Assembly (NCBI GenBank): GCA_009695065.1
Contig: SIBR01000007.1
Location: forward strand, 41,264 to 105,263
Source: Opitutus sp.
Lineage (GTDB): Bacteria > Verrucomicrobiota > Verrucomicrobiae > Opitutales > Opitutaceae
DNA length: 64,000 nt
Direction of reading: 5' to 3'
The notes under the pieces were generated by a model. The model worked only from the letters and a program-made list of their open reading frames with translations. It was not told the origin of the DNA and did not search any database. Shown piece after piece: positions 9,037 through 19,300 of this stretch; within the stretch, counting starts at the first letter, position 1, and each line of letters begins with the position of its first letter. Position numbers and translations under genes: made by a program.

Positions 9037-10347
9037 CTACGTGGCCTCGTTCTCGTGCGTGCGCTCGGGCAGCCACCAGGAGGCAAGCGCGGCGGCGGCG
9101 GCGATGAGGCTCACGCTGAGGAGTGCCACGCGAAACTCGCCAACCGGCGCGAACAGCCCGAACACGATCGAGGCGACGGCCGCGGCGATGCGGCCGATAT
9201 TGTAGCAGAAGCCGGCGCCGGTCGTGCGCAGCAGCGTCGGGAAAAGCGGCGGCAGATACATGGTGAACAGCCCGAACACCCCGCCGAAGAATCCGCCCAG
9301 CGGCAGCCAGAACCACGCGAGCTCGCCAAAGCCCCGCGGCACGCAGAACGCGCCAAAGATGCTCGCCGCGAGCCCGACAAACATCGCGGCGATGGCGCGG
9401 CGGTTCCCGAACCGCAGCGCGAGCCAGCCCGCGCCGAAGTTGCCGAGCACCGAGGTGAAGTTGAAGGCGAAGAACGCCGCCGACACGAGCTGGGTGGTCT
9501 CGGCGCCGGGAGTGTCCGCGTTGGCGAGGAGCTTGCGCAGATGCTGCGTCTGCCAGAAGAGAAACAGCCACCATGCCGAGAGACCGAGGGCGCAGACGAG
9601 GGTCGTGCGGAGCGTCGTGGACCGCACGCTGCCACGGAACAGGGCGAGCGCGCCCGGCTTCTTCTCCACGGCGGAGCCGGCCCGCTGCCAGGTGTCGGGT
9701 TCGGGGACGTGGCGGCGGATCCAGAACACGAGAAATGCCGGCAGCACGCCGACGAGAAACACCCAGCGCTCCGAGCCGGCCGGCATGTAGCTCACCAGCA
9801 GGCCCACGAAGACCGCGCCGCCGAGCACCCCGATGTTCACGCCGGTTTGGAGCACCGCGGCCATCCACGGGCGCCAGGCTTTCGGCCACGTCTCGGCCAG
9901 CAGCGACGCGCCGACCGCCCACTCACCACCGATGCCGAGCGCGGCCACGAAACGGAAGATCATGAGCTGCCACCAGGTCTGCGACAGCGAGCACAAGCCG
10001 GTGCAGATCGCATACGTGAGCACCGTCAGCGCAAGCGTGCGGCTGCGCCCGAGCACGTCCCCCAGTCGCCCGAAAAATGCGCCACCCAGCGCCCAGCCGA
10101 CGAGAAACGCCGCCTGGATGTAGGCGCTCTTTTCCTTGATGGCAGGATTCGCCGCGTCGGTCGTATGCAGGAGTTGCATCACGAATGGCGCGGCGACCAG
10201 CGTGTAGAGATGCAGTTCGAGGCCGTCGAACAACCAGCCAAGCCACGCGGCGATGCCGGACTTCCATTGCCGGGGGGAGATTTCGCGGAGGTGTTTGGCC
10301 TCGGGCGGGGCTGGCGGGGCGGCTGCGACAGGAGCGGGGTCACTCAT
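9037..10347 (-). CDS. MFS transporter (aromatic-acid/sugar:proton symporter-like)
   Basis: 436 residues with about 12 hydrophobic segments. Major facilitator signatures are clear: GRLGDVLGRSRTLALT in the loop between helices 2 and 3, FRFVAALGIGGEWAVGASLLAE around helices 4-5, a charged central loop (RRHVPEPDTWQ...), and NRRAIAAMFVG in the second half. The GGEWAVGASLLAE motif is shared by the AAHS and metabolite:H+ symporter subfamilies that import organic acids. Substrate cannot be read from the sequence. It lies 86 bases downstream of tag on the same strand. Confidence 0.88.
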   Translation of the reverse strand: MSDPAPVAAAPPAPPEAKHLREISPRQWKSGIAAWLGWLFDGLELHLYTLVAAPFVMQLLHTTDAANPAIKEKSAYIQAAFLVGWALGGAFFGRLGDVLGRSRTLALTVLTYAICTGLCSLSQTWWQLMIFRFVAALGIGGEWAVGASLLAETWPKAWRPWMAAVLQTGVNIGVLGGAVFVGLLVSYMPAGSERWVFLVGVLPAFLVFWIRRHVPEPDTWQRAGSAVEKKPGALALFRGSVRSTTLRTTLVCALGLSAWWLFLFWQTQHLRKLLANADTPGAETTQLVSAAFFAFNFTSVLGNFGAGWLALRFGNRRAIAAMFVGLAASIFGAFCVPRGFGELAWFWLPLGGFFGGVFGLFTMYLPPLFPTLLRTTGAGFCYNIGRIAAAVASIVFGLFAPVGEFRVALLSVSLIAAAAALASWWLPERTHENEAT

Positions 10348-10433
10348 GGGGGCCCTTTGGCTACACGCGAGTGGGGCGTGCTCAAGCTAAATGGCGGAAT
10401 CGGCAGCGGTCGGAGCCACCGATCCCGCCGGCA

Positions 10434-11015
10434 TCATTTCAACCGCGTGCAGGCGCGGTGGCGGGGGCAGCTGACCAGGTGGTCGTTGACCATGCCGGTG
10501 GCCTGCATGAAGGCGTAACAGATGGTGGTGCCGACGAACTTGAAGCTGCGGTCGAGGAGATCCTTTGACAGCGCGTCGCTCTCAGGGGTGCGGGCGGGGA
10601 CGTCCTTTAACGTGCGACGCCGGTTGACGATCGGGCGGCCGCCGGCGAATGGCCAAAGGTAGCGGTCGAAATTTCCGAACTCCTTTCGCACGGCGAGGAA
10701 GGCCTTCGCATTTTGCACGGTGGCGGCGATTTTCAGGCGGTTGCGGACGATCCCGGCGTCGGCCAGCAGCGCCGTCACTTTGCGGGCGCCGTAGCGGGCG
10801 ATTTTCTCCGCATCGAACTGGTCGAAGGCGCGGCGGTAGTTTTCCCGCTTGGCCAGGATCGTGTTCCAACTGAGGCCCGCCTGCGCACCCTCGAGGATGA
10901 GCAACTCAAACAGCGCGCGATCGTCGTGCAGCGGTGCGCCCCACTCGGCGTCGTGATAGGCAATGGCCAAGGGCGTGGCGGCCCAGGGGCAGCGGATAGA
11001 CGTGGGTGCGCTCAT
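10434..11015 (-). CDS. tag: DNA-3-methyladenine glycosylase I
   Basis: 193 residues from ATG at 11015, the normal Tag length. It removes 3-methyladenine from DNA in base excision repair. The zinc ligands characteristic of Tag are all present: C9 (RCPW), H21 (AYHDAEWG), H179 and C183 (NDHLVSCPRH), with the same spacing as in the E. coli enzyme. The catalytic region (LLILEGAQAGLSWNTILAKR) and the helix-hairpin-helix-like part (IVRNRLKI) follow in order. The gene is divergent from the first DUF1080 gene. Confidence 0.95.
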   Translation of the reverse strand: MSAPTSIRCPWAATPLAIAYHDAEWGAPLHDDRALFELLILEGAQAGLSWNTILAKRENYRRAFDQFDAEKIARYGARKVTALLADAGIVRNRLKIAATVQNAKAFLAVRKEFGNFDRYLWPFAGGRPIVNRRRTLKDVPARTPESDALSKDLLDRSFKFVGTTICYAFMQATGMVNDHLVSCPRHRACTRLK

Positions 11016-11137
11016 GGTGGGGAAACTACGGGTGGAATTCTGGCGGTTGGCTCGTTCGCGCCGCAAGCCGCATCCCGCGGCAATGCCGGCCCGGTGCTTG
11101 CGTGGGGCGCACCCTCAGTTGCATGGTCCGTCCCATC

Positions 11138-11836
11138 ATGACCCCCTCCCGTGCCTGGCTGCTCACCTGTTTTTTCGCCTTAGGCTCCGTGGCCGCCGCC
11201 GCGGAACCGAAATGGATTTCGCTGTTCGACGGCAAATCCCTGAAGGGCTGGAAGCCGCTCGACGGCCGGGCGAAGTTCGAAGTGCGCGACGGCACGATCG
11301 TCGGGATCATCACCGAGGGCATGCGGCTGAATTCGTTCATCGTGACGGAGGACGACTCGTTCACGAATTTCATTTTCGAGGCCGAGTTTCGCTGCGACGC
11401 CGGCATCAACTCCGGGGTGCAGTTTCGCAGCAGTCCGCCGGACGAGAAGGTCAAGCGGGTTTACGGTTACCAGTATGAGATCGATCCGACACCGCGCGCG
11501 CTCACGGGTGGCGTGCAGGAGGAGGGCGGCTATGGCCGCCGCGGGCCCGACAACTGGCTCGCGCCCGACAAGAGCAGCGGACCGGATCTCGAGGCCTGGC
11601 AGAAAAAGCACGGCGACCAACTGAAGGTCGGGCCGTGGAACACGATGCGGATCGAGGTGCGAGGCACACGCATCAAGACTTGGCTCAACGGTCACCTGCT
11701 CGCCGATTTCGACGACAACGACGATGTGCGCATCCGGCGGGGCTTCTTCGGGCTGCAGGTGCACGCGACCCGGGACGCCAAGCTGTTTGGCCGGGAAGTC
11801 GCCTTCCGCAATTTGCGGGTGCAGCGGCTGGACTGA
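11138..11836 (+). CDS. Secreted DUF1080 (3-keto-disaccharide hydrolase family) protein, copy 1
   Basis: 232 residues. ATG at 11138 gives a signal peptide (RAWLLTCFFALGSVAAAA); an ATG at 11123 is also possible. The mature protein is a single jelly-roll DUF1080 domain (PF06439): WISLFDGKSLKGWK, CDAGINSGVQFRS, YGYQYEIDPTPRALTGGVQEEGG, and a final WNTMRIEVRG...TWLNGHLLADF. The family acts on 3-keto-glycosides or similar oxidised sugars outside the cytoplasm. This is the first of three adjacent same-strand paralogues and the most divergent: it has a longer insert after the GG motif (RRGPDNWLAPDKSSG). Confidence 0.9.
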   Translation: MTPSRAWLLTCFFALGSVAAAAEPKWISLFDGKSLKGWKPLDGRAKFEVRDGTIVGIITEGMRLNSFIVTEDDSFTNFIFEAEFRCDAGINSGVQFRSSPPDEKVKRVYGYQYEIDPTPRALTGGVQEEGGYGRRGPDNWLAPDKSSGPDLEAWQKKHGDQLKVGPWNTMRIEVRGTRIKTWLNGHLLADFDDNDDVRIRRGFFGLQVHATRDAKLFGREVAFRNLRVQRLD

Positions 11837-11968
11837 AACCGGTTCGCGTGGTGGCCAGGGTGCCGGCCGCCGGCCGGTGAGCTTCGATTCAGACTGGTCA
11901 GTGCCGGTGCCGCCGGCTAAACGATGGCCCTTTCCAATCCCCCTACCCTTATGCCGCTCCCTACCCGC

Positions 11969-12661
11969 ATGGTTTCCCCCCGCCTTTGGTTGCTCGCGCT
12001 GGCCCTCGCCGGCGCTTCGCTGGCTCCGGCCGCCGACAACGGAAAATGGATCTCACTTTTCGACGGCAAGACCCTCAAGGGCTGGAAAAAGATCGATGGC
12101 ACGGCGAAGGTCGAGGTGCGCGACGGCGCGATCGTCGGCATCGTGACCCAGGGCGCCGACAACACCTATATCGCCACCGAGGACGCGACGTTCGGGGATT
12201 TTATCTTCGAGTGCGAATTCCGCTGCGATGCGGGCAACAACTCCGGCGTGATGTACCGGAGCCGTTTCGCCGACGACAAGATCAAGCACGGTTACGGCTA
12301 CCAATTTGAAATCGACCCGACGCCGCGGGCACTGACCGGCGGCTTATATGACGAGGGCGGGAAGCCGCGGCGCGGTTGGGTGATGCCGGCCAAGAGCAGC
12401 GGTGAACCGCGCGACGAGTGGGCGAAAAAACACGGTGACCGTTTCAAGCCGGGCGAATGGAACCTGATGCGGATCGAATGCCGCGGGAACCACATCCGCA
12501 CGTGGCTGAACGGGCATCTGCTGACCGACTTCGTGGAAACCAACCAGGAACTCGCCATTCCGCGCGGGTTTATCGGCATGCAGGTCCATCCGCAGACGAA
12601 CCCGCAGCTGTTCGGGAAGGAAGTCGCGTTTCGCAATATCCGCGTGCAGCGGCTGGATTAA
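11969..12661 (+). CDS. Secreted DUF1080 protein, copy 2 of the tandem triplet
   Basis: 230 residues from ATG at 11969, giving a signal peptide (RLWLLALALAGASLAPAA); ATG at 11951 would add six residues. Same domain order as its neighbours: WISLFDGKTLKGWKKIDG, EDATFGDFIFECEFRCD, NSGVMYRSRFADD, YGYQFEIDPTPRALTGGLYDEGG and TWLNGHLLTDF, ending FRNIRVQRLD. It replaces the INSGVQFRS motif of copies 1 and 3 by NNSGVMYRS, which could change substrate contact. It lies 132 bases after copy 1 and 29 bases before copy 3, so the last two are likely co-transcribed. Confidence 0.9.
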   Translation: MVSPRLWLLALALAGASLAPAADNGKWISLFDGKTLKGWKKIDGTAKVEVRDGAIVGIVTQGADNTYIATEDATFGDFIFECEFRCDAGNNSGVMYRSRFADDKIKHGYGYQFEIDPTPRALTGGLYDEGGKPRRGWVMPAKSSGEPRDEWAKKHGDRFKPGEWNLMRIECRGNHIRTWLNGHLLTDFVETNQELAIPRGFIGMQVHPQTNPQLFGKEVAFRNIRVQRLD

Positions 12662-12690
12662 AACGAGGCCGCCCATAACCCCCGTAATTT

Positions 12691-13386
12691 ATGTTCAACC
12701 CCAAGTTCGCCCTGCTTCGTTTCATCGCGCTCGCGCTGCTCCTCGCCGGCGTCTCCCTGGTCTCCGCCGCCGACAAGGAGAAATGGATTTCATTGTTTGA
12801 CGGCAAAACCCTCAAGGGCTGGAAACAGGTCGACGGCACCGCGAAGATCGAGGTGCGCGACGGCGCGATCATCGGGAGTGTGACCCAAGGGGCCTTGAAT
12901 ACCTACATCGCGACGGAGGACACTTCGTTCGGCGACTTCATCTTCGAGTGTGAATTCAAATGCGATCCGGGCATCAACTCCGGCATCCAGTTTCGCAGTC
13001 GCTTTGCCCACGACGACATCAAGCGCGCCTACGGCTACCAGTATGAAATCGATCCGACGCCGCGGGCGCTGTCCGCCGGCATCCAAGAGGCGGGCCGGCG
13101 GGCGTGGCTCACGCCCACGGCCAACAAGGGCGAACCGCGGGATTCCTGGGTCAAGGCGCACGGCGACATCTTCAAACCCGGTGAATGGAACACCGCCCGG
13201 ATCGAGGCCCGCGGCCGGCACCTGCGCACCTGGCTGAACGGCCAGCTGATGGCGGACATCGAAGACAAGGCGGACGTCGCGATCCCGCGCGGCTTCATCG
13301 GCATGCAGATCCACCAGACGAAGGAGGCGAAGCTATTCGGGCGCGAAGCGGCTTTCCGCAACCTGCGCATCCAGCGGTTGGATTGA
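12691..13386 (+). CDS. Secreted DUF1080 protein, copy 3 of the tandem triplet
   Basis: 231 residues with signal peptide (FIALALLLAGVSLVSAA). Domain motifs match copy 2 almost throughout: WISLFDGKTLKGWKQVDG, EDTSFGDFIFECEFKCD, INSGIQFRSRFAHDD, YGYQYEIDPTPRALSAGIQE, TWLNGQLMADI and FRNLRIQRLD. The GG-rich element after PTPRALSAG is shortened (IQEAGRRAW), the main difference from copies 1 and 2. Tandem duplication followed by divergence is the simplest origin. Transcription probably ends at the hairpin at 13473-13501. Confidence 0.9.
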   Translation: MFNPKFALLRFIALALLLAGVSLVSAADKEKWISLFDGKTLKGWKQVDGTAKIEVRDGAIIGSVTQGALNTYIATEDTSFGDFIFECEFKCDPGINSGIQFRSRFAHDDIKRAYGYQYEIDPTPRALSAGIQEAGRRAWLTPTANKGEPRDSWVKAHGDIFKPGEWNTARIEARGRHLRTWLNGQLMADIEDKADVAIPRGFIGMQIHQTKEAKLFGREAAFRNLRIQRLD

Positions 13387-13472
13387 TTGACGATCGCACC
13401 TCCGGCCAGGGAGGCGGTTGATGGGCCGGCCATCCGGTCCGCGGAAAAACCCAGCCGTGCGAAGACAGAGAG

Positions 13473-13501
13473 GCGGGCGGACGGATGATCAATCCGCCCG
13501 C
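13473..13501. terminator. Bidirectional terminator between DUF1080 copy 3 and the first PVC haem protein
   Basis: A perfect 9-bp stem GCGGGCGGA / TCCGCCCGC with an 11-base loop, then CCGCTCCTTTTA on the plus strand. It lies between convergent genes. Confidence 0.7.
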
Positions 13502-13510
13502 CCGCTCCTT

Positions 13511-16225
13511 TTATTGAGTCTTCAGGTAGGCGGCGATGTCCGCGACATCCTGGGCGGACAACCCGAGTTGTTCGGCGCTGAGCATGAGTGAGCGGCCGAG
13601 CGGGGCCCGGCTGCGGATGCGTGCGGCGGGAACCATTTGGGTGAGCCCGCCCATGGACTGCACGATCACGGGGTCGCCGTTGCTGTAAACAATGCCGTCG
13701 ATGACCGAGCCATCGTTGAGCTTCAGCTCCGTGCCGTCGTAGCCCTGCGAGATATCCGCTGAGGGATTGATGATGGAGTTGATCACGACATCGGCTGTCT
13801 GGCCGCGGGCGAAGCCGGTCAGCGTGGGGGCGTAGTCGACGCCTTTGTCCCCGATCCGGTGACAGAGCAGGCAGGATTGTGCGAGGCCGCCACCGCGCGC
13901 GGCGTCGCCCGGCAGCCGGGCGATGTCGGCGGCCGGCGGCAGCGTGGTTGCGGCCGGGGCGGGCACGACACTGGGGGTGACAGTGACTTTCTCGGCGTCA
14001 TAGAGGCCCCGGGTCTTGAGGGCCGCATCCAGGCCGTTGCCGGCCCAGCGGCTGTCCTTGTAATTGAGAATCCACCACAGCGCGTGGGTCTTGACCGCGC
14101 CGGCGCCTTTTTCCGCGAGATTGAGCAGGGCGTTGGAAGCTTCGCGCGTGGGAATAAATCCGAGGGCGGTGACGGCTCCAAGCCGGTCGGACTCGGAAAG
14201 CGTCGACGAGCCGGCGCGGGCGGCGAGAGCCGGTTCGGCGCCCGCGGGAGTCAGCCGCCAGACGAGATTGGCAAACGAGGCGGGCCATTTCTGTGCATCG
14301 GCGCCCGGGGCTGACGCGGCGAGGGCGGCGTAGATTTCCTGCTCCTTGCCGGTGCAGCCGGTGCCCCACGCTTCGAGGTAGGCGCGATCCACGCCATCGT
14401 AACCGCGGGCGAGCGTGAGCAGCAGGGCGCGCGATTCGGCGAGCGGCACATCGCGCAGGGCGAGGGCGACTTCGCGGCGAACGGCGGGCGCGGCATCGGT
14501 GGCCAGCGACTTGGCGTGATCGAGCACGCGGTGGCCGGCACGCCGCAGCGCGCGGAAGGCGGCGATCCGCAGCATCGGGTTGGCGGCGCGCAGCTGTGCC
14601 TCGGTACGCGCCACGCCCTCGGGCCCGAGTTGGGCCAGCAGGAAGACGGCCCGCGCGCGGACGTAGGGGTTGGAGTCGTTGAGCAACGCGGCGACGGCGG
14701 CGGTGGCCTTGCCGCCTTGGGCGCGCAGCTTGGTAAAGCCCAGGGCGCGCACGTTGACCGCGGGACTCTTGAGCGCGGCGATCTGGCCGGTCGTGGTGGC
14801 GAGGTCGAACTTCGGTGTCGTGAGCTTCCGGCCCTTCGGTGCGATGCGGTAGATGGCGCCCGTCGCGGTGCTGTCGCGATCCTGGTGGCCGCCGACGCGG
14901 GGATCGAACCAGTCCGCCACGTAGATGGCTCCGTCGGGGCCGACGGCGACGTCGGAGGGACGGAACCAGGTTTTTAACTCGGGCGAAAGCACGCCGCGCT
15001 GGGAGTCCATGCCGCCGAATTCCCGTTCCTTGTTGCTCGTGAGGAAATCGAAACGTTCCAGCTTGTAGCCGGCGCCCTCGGCCTTCGGGAAGTACCCGAA
15101 AATCGTATTGCGGGCGGATTCGCAGGTGAGGAGGACCCCGCGCCATTTTTCGCCGAGGGCGTCACCCTCGTAGTTTACGATGCCGGTTGGAGCGCCGTTG
15201 CCGTAGACATCGCCGACCGGAATCGTGCCGGGATCCTGCTGGCGCCACTCCGCGATCGCCGTGACCTGCCCGGGACGCTTGTCGGCCTGCCAGGTGCGGC
15301 GGCCGTCGCGGGAGAAGAAACCCGCGTTGCCGTATTCCATCAGGAAGGAGGTGCGCGCGGCCGGCGGATCGTCGTTGTCGTTCTGGAAGACGTCGCCGAA
15401 CGAGCTGACCGTCTGCTCGTAGCTGTTGCGGAAATTGTAGCCGATCACCTCGACGTTGGTGCCGTCGGGGTTCATGCGCATCGCAAATCCGCCGACGTAG
15501 ACGTGGCCGTCGTCACTCTTCGAGCCGGAGATATCGAGCGGCTTCCAGTTGTAGAGCGGCACGGCGCCACTGCTGCGGCCGTCGTAAATGCTGCCGACGC
15601 GAAACGCCCGACCGGAGCGGTCGGTGAAAAACGCGCCGGTGTTACCCTGATTGAAATACCATTTACCGTCGGGGCCGTACGTCACCGAGTGGAGGGAATG
15701 GTCGTGGTTGCGGCCCTGGAAACCGCTGAGGAGCACCTCGCGTTTGTCGAAGCGCGCATCGAATTTTCCGTCGCGATCGACGTCGGTGTAGACGATGAGG
15801 TCGGGGGCGTTGGAGACCACGATCTGATTGTCGATGACGGCGATGCCGAGCGGGGCGAGGAGGCTGGGTTCCTGGATGAAGACGCTGCTCTTGTCGGCGA
15901 CGCCGTCCCCGTCGGTGTCCTCGAGGATCACCACGCGGTCACCGTCGGGATCGCGGCCGGCGTGGCGGCGGTAGTTGACGCCCTCGGTGACCCAGACCCG
16001 GCCCTGGGCGTCGACGTCGAGATTGGTGGGATTGCGGAGCTGCGGCGAACGGGCCCAGACGGTGATTTCGAGATCGTCGGGCAGGGTAAACAGACTCACG
16101 GGCACGATGGGTGCGGGCGGATCGATCCCGGGAGGGATGGGGGCTTGCGCGTGAGCGGCGGAAGCGAGCACGACGAGGCCAAAGGCAATTCGGGCGCGCA
16201 GAACGAGACGGGGGAGGGGAATCAT
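13511..16225 (-). CDS. PVC-type haem-binding dehydrogenase with HEAT repeats and CxxCH domain (copy A)
   Basis: 904 residues from ATG at 16225, which starts a signal peptide (LRARIAFGLVVLASAAHA). The order is a beta-propeller-like membrane-bound dehydrogenase domain (LEITVWARSPQLRNPTNLDVDAQGRVWVTEG onward, to about residue 500), a HEAT-repeat helical region (about 520-740), and a C-terminal cytochrome-c-like domain with CLLCH at 785-789, NPSADISQGYDGTELKLNDG and a late Met (SLMLSAEQLG) that may be the distal ligand. Such proteins are hallmarks of Planctomycetes and Verrucomicrobia; they are thought to oxidise sugars in the periplasm and pass electrons to cytochromes. That role is family-level inference. 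It faces the DUF1080 triplet. Confidence 0.88.
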   Translation of the reverse strand: MIPLPRLVLRARIAFGLVVLASAAHAQAPIPPGIDPPAPIVPVSLFTLPDDLEITVWARSPQLRNPTNLDVDAQGRVWVTEGVNYRRHAGRDPDGDRVVILEDTDGDGVADKSSVFIQEPSLLAPLGIAVIDNQIVVSNAPDLIVYTDVDRDGKFDARFDKREVLLSGFQGRNHDHSLHSVTYGPDGKWYFNQGNTGAFFTDRSGRAFRVGSIYDGRSSGAVPLYNWKPLDISGSKSDDGHVYVGGFAMRMNPDGTNVEVIGYNFRNSYEQTVSSFGDVFQNDNDDPPAARTSFLMEYGNAGFFSRDGRRTWQADKRPGQVTAIAEWRQQDPGTIPVGDVYGNGAPTGIVNYEGDALGEKWRGVLLTCESARNTIFGYFPKAEGAGYKLERFDFLTSNKEREFGGMDSQRGVLSPELKTWFRPSDVAVGPDGAIYVADWFDPRVGGHQDRDSTATGAIYRIAPKGRKLTTPKFDLATTTGQIAALKSPAVNVRALGFTKLRAQGGKATAAVAALLNDSNPYVRARAVFLLAQLGPEGVARTEAQLRAANPMLRIAAFRALRRAGHRVLDHAKSLATDAAPAVRREVALALRDVPLAESRALLLTLARGYDGVDRAYLEAWGTGCTGKEQEIYAALAASAPGADAQKWPASFANLVWRLTPAGAEPALAARAGSSTLSESDRLGAVTALGFIPTREASNALLNLAEKGAGAVKTHALWWILNYKDSRWAGNGLDAALKTRGLYDAEKVTVTPSVVPAPAATTLPPAADIARLPGDAARGGGLAQSCLLCHRIGDKGVDYAPTLTGFARGQTADVVINSIINPSADISQGYDGTELKLNDGSVIDGIVYSNGDPVIVQSMGGLTQMVPAARIRSRAPLGRSLMLSAEQLGLSAQDVADIAAYLKTQ

Positions 16226-16362
16226 TGGCTTGAAAAAGGAGATTCCCCGCGGGTGTGGCAATCGCGTGTTTTTAGGGAGAACGGCACGGCGATGGCGCTC
16301 CCGGCCGGCCGTTACCCAGATGGGTTGGCCTGTCGGAACCAGCACTAACGGGCACAGCCGGC

Positions 16363-19300
16363 CTACCCGACAAACGAAGGTTCGACCCCGAGCGTGCCAG
16401 TCAGCCCGGCGATGTAATCAGGATGCCGCGCGGCCGTTGCCGCGGCATGGGTGAAGGCGAGCCGGTCCCGGAGCCCGAGTTGTTCCGTCACATCGGCATA
16501 GTTGTCGCGGGCGAGCAGCTTTTCGAGGTAGCGCGTCTGGTTGGCCCAGTGGCGGGCGTCGCGCCGCTGTTGCGCCTCGAGTCGGGCGCGATACCAGTCG
16601 CTCGCCAGCAGGTGTTCGCGGGTAAAGAGCGCGCGGAATGCCGGGGCATCGGCCGCGTGGCCCTGCCACGTGCCGTCCCGCATCAGATGGAGCAACGCCT
16701 GGAGCGGCGGCAGGGCGTGGTCGATCGAGCCATCGGCGAAGTAGCAACCGGCCGCCGTCCGCATCGCCTCGACGATGTTCGCCATGCCTTCGGCGAAGAC
16801 GCCGGTGTCCTGCGTCTCGGGGCGCAGGTGCTGCTCGTCGAAGACCGTGCTCGGGTTGCTCAATACGCGCCCGCAGTAGGTTTGGACGAAACGGGCGGTG
16901 ATGCGCCAGCCGAGCCGGCTGGCCAGCACCGGTTCGCCGGTGTGTTGCCAGTCGGCGCAGCGTTCGAGATAACCGTGATCGATGAGATAGCGCGGCGTGC
17001 GCTCCTCCGGCGTCATGCGGGCCCAGATTTCGGGGACAAGCAGGCTGATGTCGTGGTCGACGCGGTAACGAGGGCCGAGCCAGCCCGCGGCCGACGAGAA
17101 AACCGCGAGGTCGGTGAGCACATACGACACGAAGGCCGCGTTCAGGTCGTAAATGGGAGGCAGGGCATTGAACGGTCCCTTGGTGAGCGCGCCCTCGGAC
17201 CCCGCGCCGGTGGTCGACGGCGACTTGCCCGTCAGGCTCGCGATGAAATCCATGAAGGCTTCCGGCAACTCCTGGTAATGGATGGGGCCGTAGACGCAAA
17301 GGGGACGAACGCCGGGTTCGGGTGGGTTGAGGCGGCGCCCGGCGAGCACGGCACCCACGGGAAACTGCACCGGCGAGCCGGCGGGCAGGCGGCGGTACAG
17401 TCGCGCCCCCAGGTGGGCGAGATAGGTGGAGCGGGGATCCTCGAGATCGGGCCGCTTCTGCAGGTAACGCGGATTTTTCGAGGGCTTGCCGTCGACGAGC
17501 CGCGGGTGCGCCGGCGAGGCAAGATAGTCGGGCCGGGTGGCGGTGGCGAATTTCTGGAACATCGCGCGCACGGGTTCGGTGAAGGTGTCGAAGCCGATCG
17601 CATCCTCCACGATGGTTTGCGCCGCCGCCCGGTTGAGCGGCTCGTAGTTGGAAAAGAAATTTCCTTCCTGGGAAAAATCCCGTTCGGTGCGCTTGTCGTA
17701 ACCGCGGATGATCGCGTCGTCGGGCCGCTGGAAAAGCGCGTACTCGCAGTTGTGGACGAATTTCAGGGCGAGGGTGTCGCCGGTGGCGGCGGGCAGCCCG
17801 GCCACCGCGCGGCGCGGCGCAACGACCGAGGCGGTGATGTCGTCCTCGACCTGGATTTTGACCGCGGGGAAAAAATCCTTGCGCAGGCTGAAGGTCCGCC
17901 AACCACCGTCTGGCGTGAAGCCGACGCGCAGGTAGTGGGTGAGTACTTTCTGCCGGTGATATTTCACCTCGTTGCCGGGGCGCCCGTTGATGGTATCGAC
18001 CGAAAAATGCCGGCGCCAGTCGTCGCCCCACTCGGGTTTGTAGTAGCGCTTGATCAGGAGCACGAGATCCCGGACGTAGTGGGGGATGGTATCGAGCCAC
18101 GCGTTATACGCGTCGGTGTAATCGGAACTGCGGCTCAACAATTTCACTACGGAGCCGAGCGAGCGCTCGGGGCTGAGCAGCGGCCGGCCACGCGGGCGGT
18201 TGCGCGCCGGATCGCGGAAACGCTCGCCGTATTCGCGGCGCAGGATCGAGTCGACGAAATCGAAATCGGCCGGCAGATCGCTGACGAAGTTGGGCCCGAT
18301 GAAGATGGCATCGGCGATCGACTTCGAGATTTCGGATTTGCCGCCGCCGGAAACGGTGCACGGCTTGTGGCAGAGCAGACCCTCGGCTGTCGTGCCGCGG
18401 AGTCGCCAGCGGCGGCCCTCGTCCGGCTTGACCATTTCGATCTTGTAGCCGGACGGCAGCACGTAGGTCTGGCCCGGCAGCAGTTTGATGGCGTGCAACG
18501 GGGCGGTGCGGTCACGTCTCTTGCCGCCATCGGTCCTCTTGCCGGCCGGCCAGGAGACCGTTTGCGCGCGGAGATCGAAATAGGCATCCTGCGGCACGTA
18601 GCAGATGTCGGGGTGGCGGCGGTCGCGGGCCCAGCCCTCCGGCTGGGTTTCCGCGCGGTCGCCGAGCACCGCCAGCGCTTCCTCGAAGGTGTGGTCGACG
18701 GTGGCGATGTGCTGGCTCAGCTGGAAATCCTCGCCGAGATCGTAGCTCGGAAAAACGATGGCGCCCCCCGCGTGCTCTTCCTCGCACTGGCCGAGGAGAT
18801 TCGCGGCAAAGCTGATCTGGGCCTTCACCTCTTTTTTGCAGTAGCCGAAATAATTGTCGGCGATGAGCGTGACGATCGCGCCGCCGGGATCGCGGGCGGT
18901 GAGCTTGAAGGCGGCGCCGTCGTTGTAGAGTTCGTCGGGTTGCTTCCAGCACATGCCGTCGCGGCGCTCGCGGGGCGTGGCCTCCGCCCAGCGCGGGAGC
19001 CCGAGTTCCCATTTGGTCAGCCGGGTCAGATGGGTCGCGAGAATGCCGCAACCGGTGTGGCCGGTCCAGTGCTCGGGATCGAGGGCCGCGTCGTTTTCCG
19101 GCAAGTGCGGATCGCCGGCATTGCCGAAGATGCGTTCGACGAAATCGAGGTTGGCGACAAGGGCGCCGGGGACGAAGAAGCGGGTCTCCATCGCGCGCTG
19201 CGCGGTGAAACCCGGCACGGCGGGGCACACGACGGGCCGCAGGTGGAGCGAGACGAAACACCCGGCGGGCGCGGCGGCCGTGGCGGTGAACGGCAGCCGG

